A stretch of 64,000 nt of DNA. Source: Calliopsis andreniformis. Lineage: Eukaryota > Arthropoda > Insecta > Hymenoptera > Andrenidae. Shown piece after piece: positions 62,011-64,000 of the stretch; position 1 is the stretch's first letter, and each line of letters begins with the position of its first letter. The notes under the pieces were generated by a model. It ran no database searches. It worked only from the letters and a program-made list of their open reading frames with translations, and was not told the DNA's origin. Position numbers and translations under genes: made by a program. The stretch covers positions 1,922,001 through 1,986,000 of the forward strand of contig NW_027480423.1 of assembly GCF_051401765.1 (NCBI RefSeq), read 5' to 3'.

Positions 62011-62723
62011 TGAATAGTTAGGGCCTTAAAAGTCAATGCCCGAAGCATAAAATGCAATAAAATTACAACAGTCTTTCCATCATATAACAGGAATAATTGC
62101 AACCAGTTTGAAAGTGATGGTCATTTCTACGTACAGGGCAACCTAGGCTTCACTCTAGGGCGTTGCTTCACCAGATCGAATAGTTAGGGCGTTAGAAGTC
62201 AACGCCAGAAGCATGAAATACAAAATAAATAGAACAGCTTTCCATCGTATAAAACGATTAATTGCTACGAGTGTGAAAGTTATGGTCATTTCTACTTTCC
62301 GGGCAACCTACGCTTCCCCCTAGGGCGTTGATCCACCAGATGGAATAGTTAGGGCCTAAGAAGTCAACGCCAGAAGCATAAAATACGATATTAATACATC
62401 AGCTTTTCCATCATATAAAACGAATAATGGTAACCAGTGTGAAAGTTATGGTCATTTCTATGTTCCGGGCAACCTAGGCTTCCCCCTAGGGCGTTGATCC
62501 ACCAGATTGAATAGCTAGGGCCTAAGAAGACAACGCCAGAATCATAAAATACGATATAAATGCAACAGCTTTTCCATCGTATAAACCGAATAATTGCAAC
62601 CAGTGTGAAAGTTATGGTCATTTCTACGTTCCGGGCAACCTACGCTTCCCCCTAGGGCGTTGATCCACCAGATTGAATAGCTAGGGCCTAAGAAGTCAAC
62701 GCCAGAAGCATAAAATACGATAT
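62010..62723. repeat. Run of near-identical adjacent monomers
   Basis: Successive monomers near 62,320-62,800 share TCCCCCTAGGGCG, GTTGATCCACCAGATTGAATAGC and ACGATAT at 166-bp spacing. This points to recent one-monomer duplications. Overlapping minus-strand frames at 62,391-62,787 reflect the same repetition. Confidence 0.82.
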
Positions 62724-63165
62724 AAATACAACAGCTTTTCCATCGTATAAACCGAATAATTGCAACCAGTGTGAAAGTTATGGTCATTTCTACGTTCCGG
62801 GCAACCTAGGCTTCCCCCTAGGGCGTTGCTCCAACAGATTGCATAGTTAGGGCCTTAGAAGTCAATGCCCGAAGCATAAAAAGCAGTAAAAATACAACAG
62901 TTTTTCCGTCGTATAGCAGGAATAATTTGCAACCAGTGTGAAGGTTATGGTCGTATCTACGTTCCGGGCAACCTGGGCATCACTGTAGGGCGTTGCTCCA
63001 CCAGATCGAATAGTTAGGTCCTTAGAAGTCAACTCCGGAAGCATAAAATACGATATAAATACAACAGCTTTTCAATCGTATAAAAGGAATAATTGCAAAC
63101 AGTGTGAAAGTAGTGGTCATTCCTACGTTCCGGGCAACATAGGTTTCTCTCTACGGCGTTGTGCA
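62723..63165. repeat. Copy of 58,240-58,682 (offset 4,483)
   Basis: It shares GTATAAACCGAATAATTGC, TCCCCCTAGGGCGTTGC, the AATTTGCAACC one-base insertion and GGTCGTATCTACG, at 27 monomers plus one base. It links the right end of the window to block S copy 3. Confidence 0.83.
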
Positions 63166-64000
63166 CCCAGATCGAATAGTTAGGGCCTAAGAAATCAACA
63201 CCAGAAGAATAAAATACAAAATAAGTACAACAGCCTTTAGACCGTATAAAACGAATAATTGCAACCTGTGTGAAGGTTATGGTCATATCTACGTTCCGGG
63301 CAACCTAGGCTTCACTGTAGGGCGTTGCTCCACCAGATCGAAATGTTAGGGCCTAAGAAGTCAACGCCCGAAGCATAAAATACGATATAAATACAACAGC
63401 TTTTCCATCGTATAAAACGAATAATTGCAAACAGTGTGAAAGTTATGGTCATTTCTACGTTCCGGGCAACCTAGGCTTCACCCTAGGGCGTTGTTCCACC
63501 AGATCGAATAGTTAGGGCCTAAGAAGTGAACGCCAGAAGCATAAAATACAATATAAATACAACAGTTTTTCCATCGTATAAAACGAATAATTGCAACCAG
63601 TGTGAAAGATATGGTCATTTCTACATTTCGAGCAACCTAGGCTTCACTCTAGGGCGTTGCTCCACCTGATCGAATAGTTAGGGCCTTAGAAGTCAACGCC
63701 AGAAGCATAAAATACAATATAAATACAACAGTTTTTCCACCATATAAAACGAATAATTGCAACCAGTATGAAAGTTATCGTCATTTCTACGTTCCGCGCA
63801 ATCTTGGCTTTACCCTAGGGCGTTGTTCCACCAGATGGAATAGTTAGGGCCTAAGAAGTCAACGCCAGAGGCATAAAATACGATATAAATACAACAGTTT
63901 TTCCACCATATAAAACGAATAATTGCAACCAGTATGAAAGTTACGGTCATTTCTACTTTCCGGGCTACCTAGGGTTCACCCTAGGGCGTTGCTCCGACAG
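63165..64000. repeat. 11/12-monomer repeat, copy 2 (runs off right edge)
   Basis: It matches 61,340-62,010, with one extra monomer inserted at about 63,310-63,480. The match is still continuing at base 64,000, so the array and this repeat extend beyond the window. Confidence 0.88.

Larger units (their letters stand above)
1..64000 (+). repeat. 166-bp satellite DNA array, about 385 monomers, head-to-tail
   Basis: CCTAGG (or a one-base variant) recurs every 166 bases throughout, for example at 75, 241, 406, 572 and 738 near the left end and 63,470, 63,636 and 63,968 near the right. All monomers read in the same direction and I saw no inverted unit. Monomer order from CCTAGG: a short dyad (about 1-27), a moderately GC-rich stretch with GATCGAAT and TTAGGGCC, a conserved GTCAACGCC, an AT-rich stretch (about 71-125) ending in a T5 run and a GTATAAAACGAATAAT-like segment, then GTGTGAAAGT, GTCATTTCTAC and TTCCGGGCAA. 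Monomers are 164-167 bp with mostly single-base indels. No transposon, gene or unique sequence interrupts the array, so every stretch not itemised separately is mixed monomers of this family. No CDS is supported: 166 is not a multiple of three, stops recur in every frame, and open frames are short and present on both strands. Confidence 0.98.

Noticed and set aside
1..64000. CRISPR array
   Set aside because: The repeats are contiguous 166-bp units without unique spacers of uniform length, and no cas-like gene is present.
1..64000. Telomeric repeat (TTAGGG)
   Set aside because: Most monomers contain a single AGTTAGGGCC, but TTAGGG is never in tandem. It is part of the monomer and not a telomere tract.
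1..64000. CENP-B box
   Set aside because: The only CGGG context (ACGTTCCGGGCAA) does not fit the CENP-B box core pattern: the TTCG and the central A are not at the required distances on either strand. A scan of all monomers for the 17-bp pattern would settle it.
1..64000. Pol III promoter or tRNA-derived origin of the monomer
   Set aside because: GATCGAAT gives a TTCGA core on the minus strand and a T5 run exists, but the remaining B-box positions do not match and I could find no A box at a suitable distance.
1..64000. Identity with the oyster HindIII satellite of similar monomer length
   Set aside because: Only the length is comparable. AAGCTT is not conserved here (the consensus has AAGCAT) and I cannot compare sequences. 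A direct alignment would decide.
1..64000. Transposon or insertion sequence inside the array
   Set aside because: CCTAGG phase is kept from 75 to 63,968 with a net change of only 17 bases, which leaves no room for a balanced insertion. I saw no terminal repeats, target-site duplications or foreign sequence.

Overview
The window is one uninterrupted block of tandem satellite DNA. It contains no recognisable gene, RNA gene, transposon or unique spacer. A 166-bp unit, phased here on the motif CCTAGG, repeats head-to-tail in a single orientation from base 1 to base 64,000. The first CCTAGG is at 75 and the last at 63,968. That span is 385 x 166 minus 17 bases, so the array holds about 385 monomers with only small net indels. 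My by-eye consensus is about 41% GC (36 C, 32 G, 55 A, 43 T). One 55-bp stretch is about 24% GC and the rest about 50%. The longest open frames are about 60-108 codons. They lie on both strands and recur only because the repeat recurs, so I annotate no CDS.

The array is typical of eukaryotic heterochromatin (centromeric, pericentromeric or subtelomeric). Nothing in it identifies the species. The commonest variants fall at CpG sites, which suggests a host with germline CpG methylation, but that is an inference.

The information lies in how monomer variants are arranged. Region 1-12.5 kb: copies of a block at 1, 4,483 and 8,797; a 664-bp tetramer in tandem; blocks repeated at offsets of 2,988, 3,652 and 4,314 bp. 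Region 12.5-20 kb: a dimer, 12-monomer-spaced blocks, and a rare divergent variant. Region 20-32.8 kb: 1,328-, 3,153- and 830-bp-spaced duplications, several differing by exactly one monomer. Region 32.8-40.3 kb: a clear hexamer higher-order repeat (995 bp) that grades into 8- and 7-monomer versions. Region 40.3-59 kb: the largest and freshest duplications, namely a 3.44-kb block repeated at 5,313 bp with no difference in the stretches compared, a 2,490-bp 15-mer in perfect tandem, and a partial third copy. Region 59-64 kb: mixed monomers and an 11/12-monomer repeat running off the right edge.

The interesting biology is a readable record of unequal exchange: chimeric monomers at breakpoints, one-monomer gains and losses, and a gene-conversion-like patch. 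Block borders were placed by eye from offset matches and are good to a few tens of bases. No alignment was computed.
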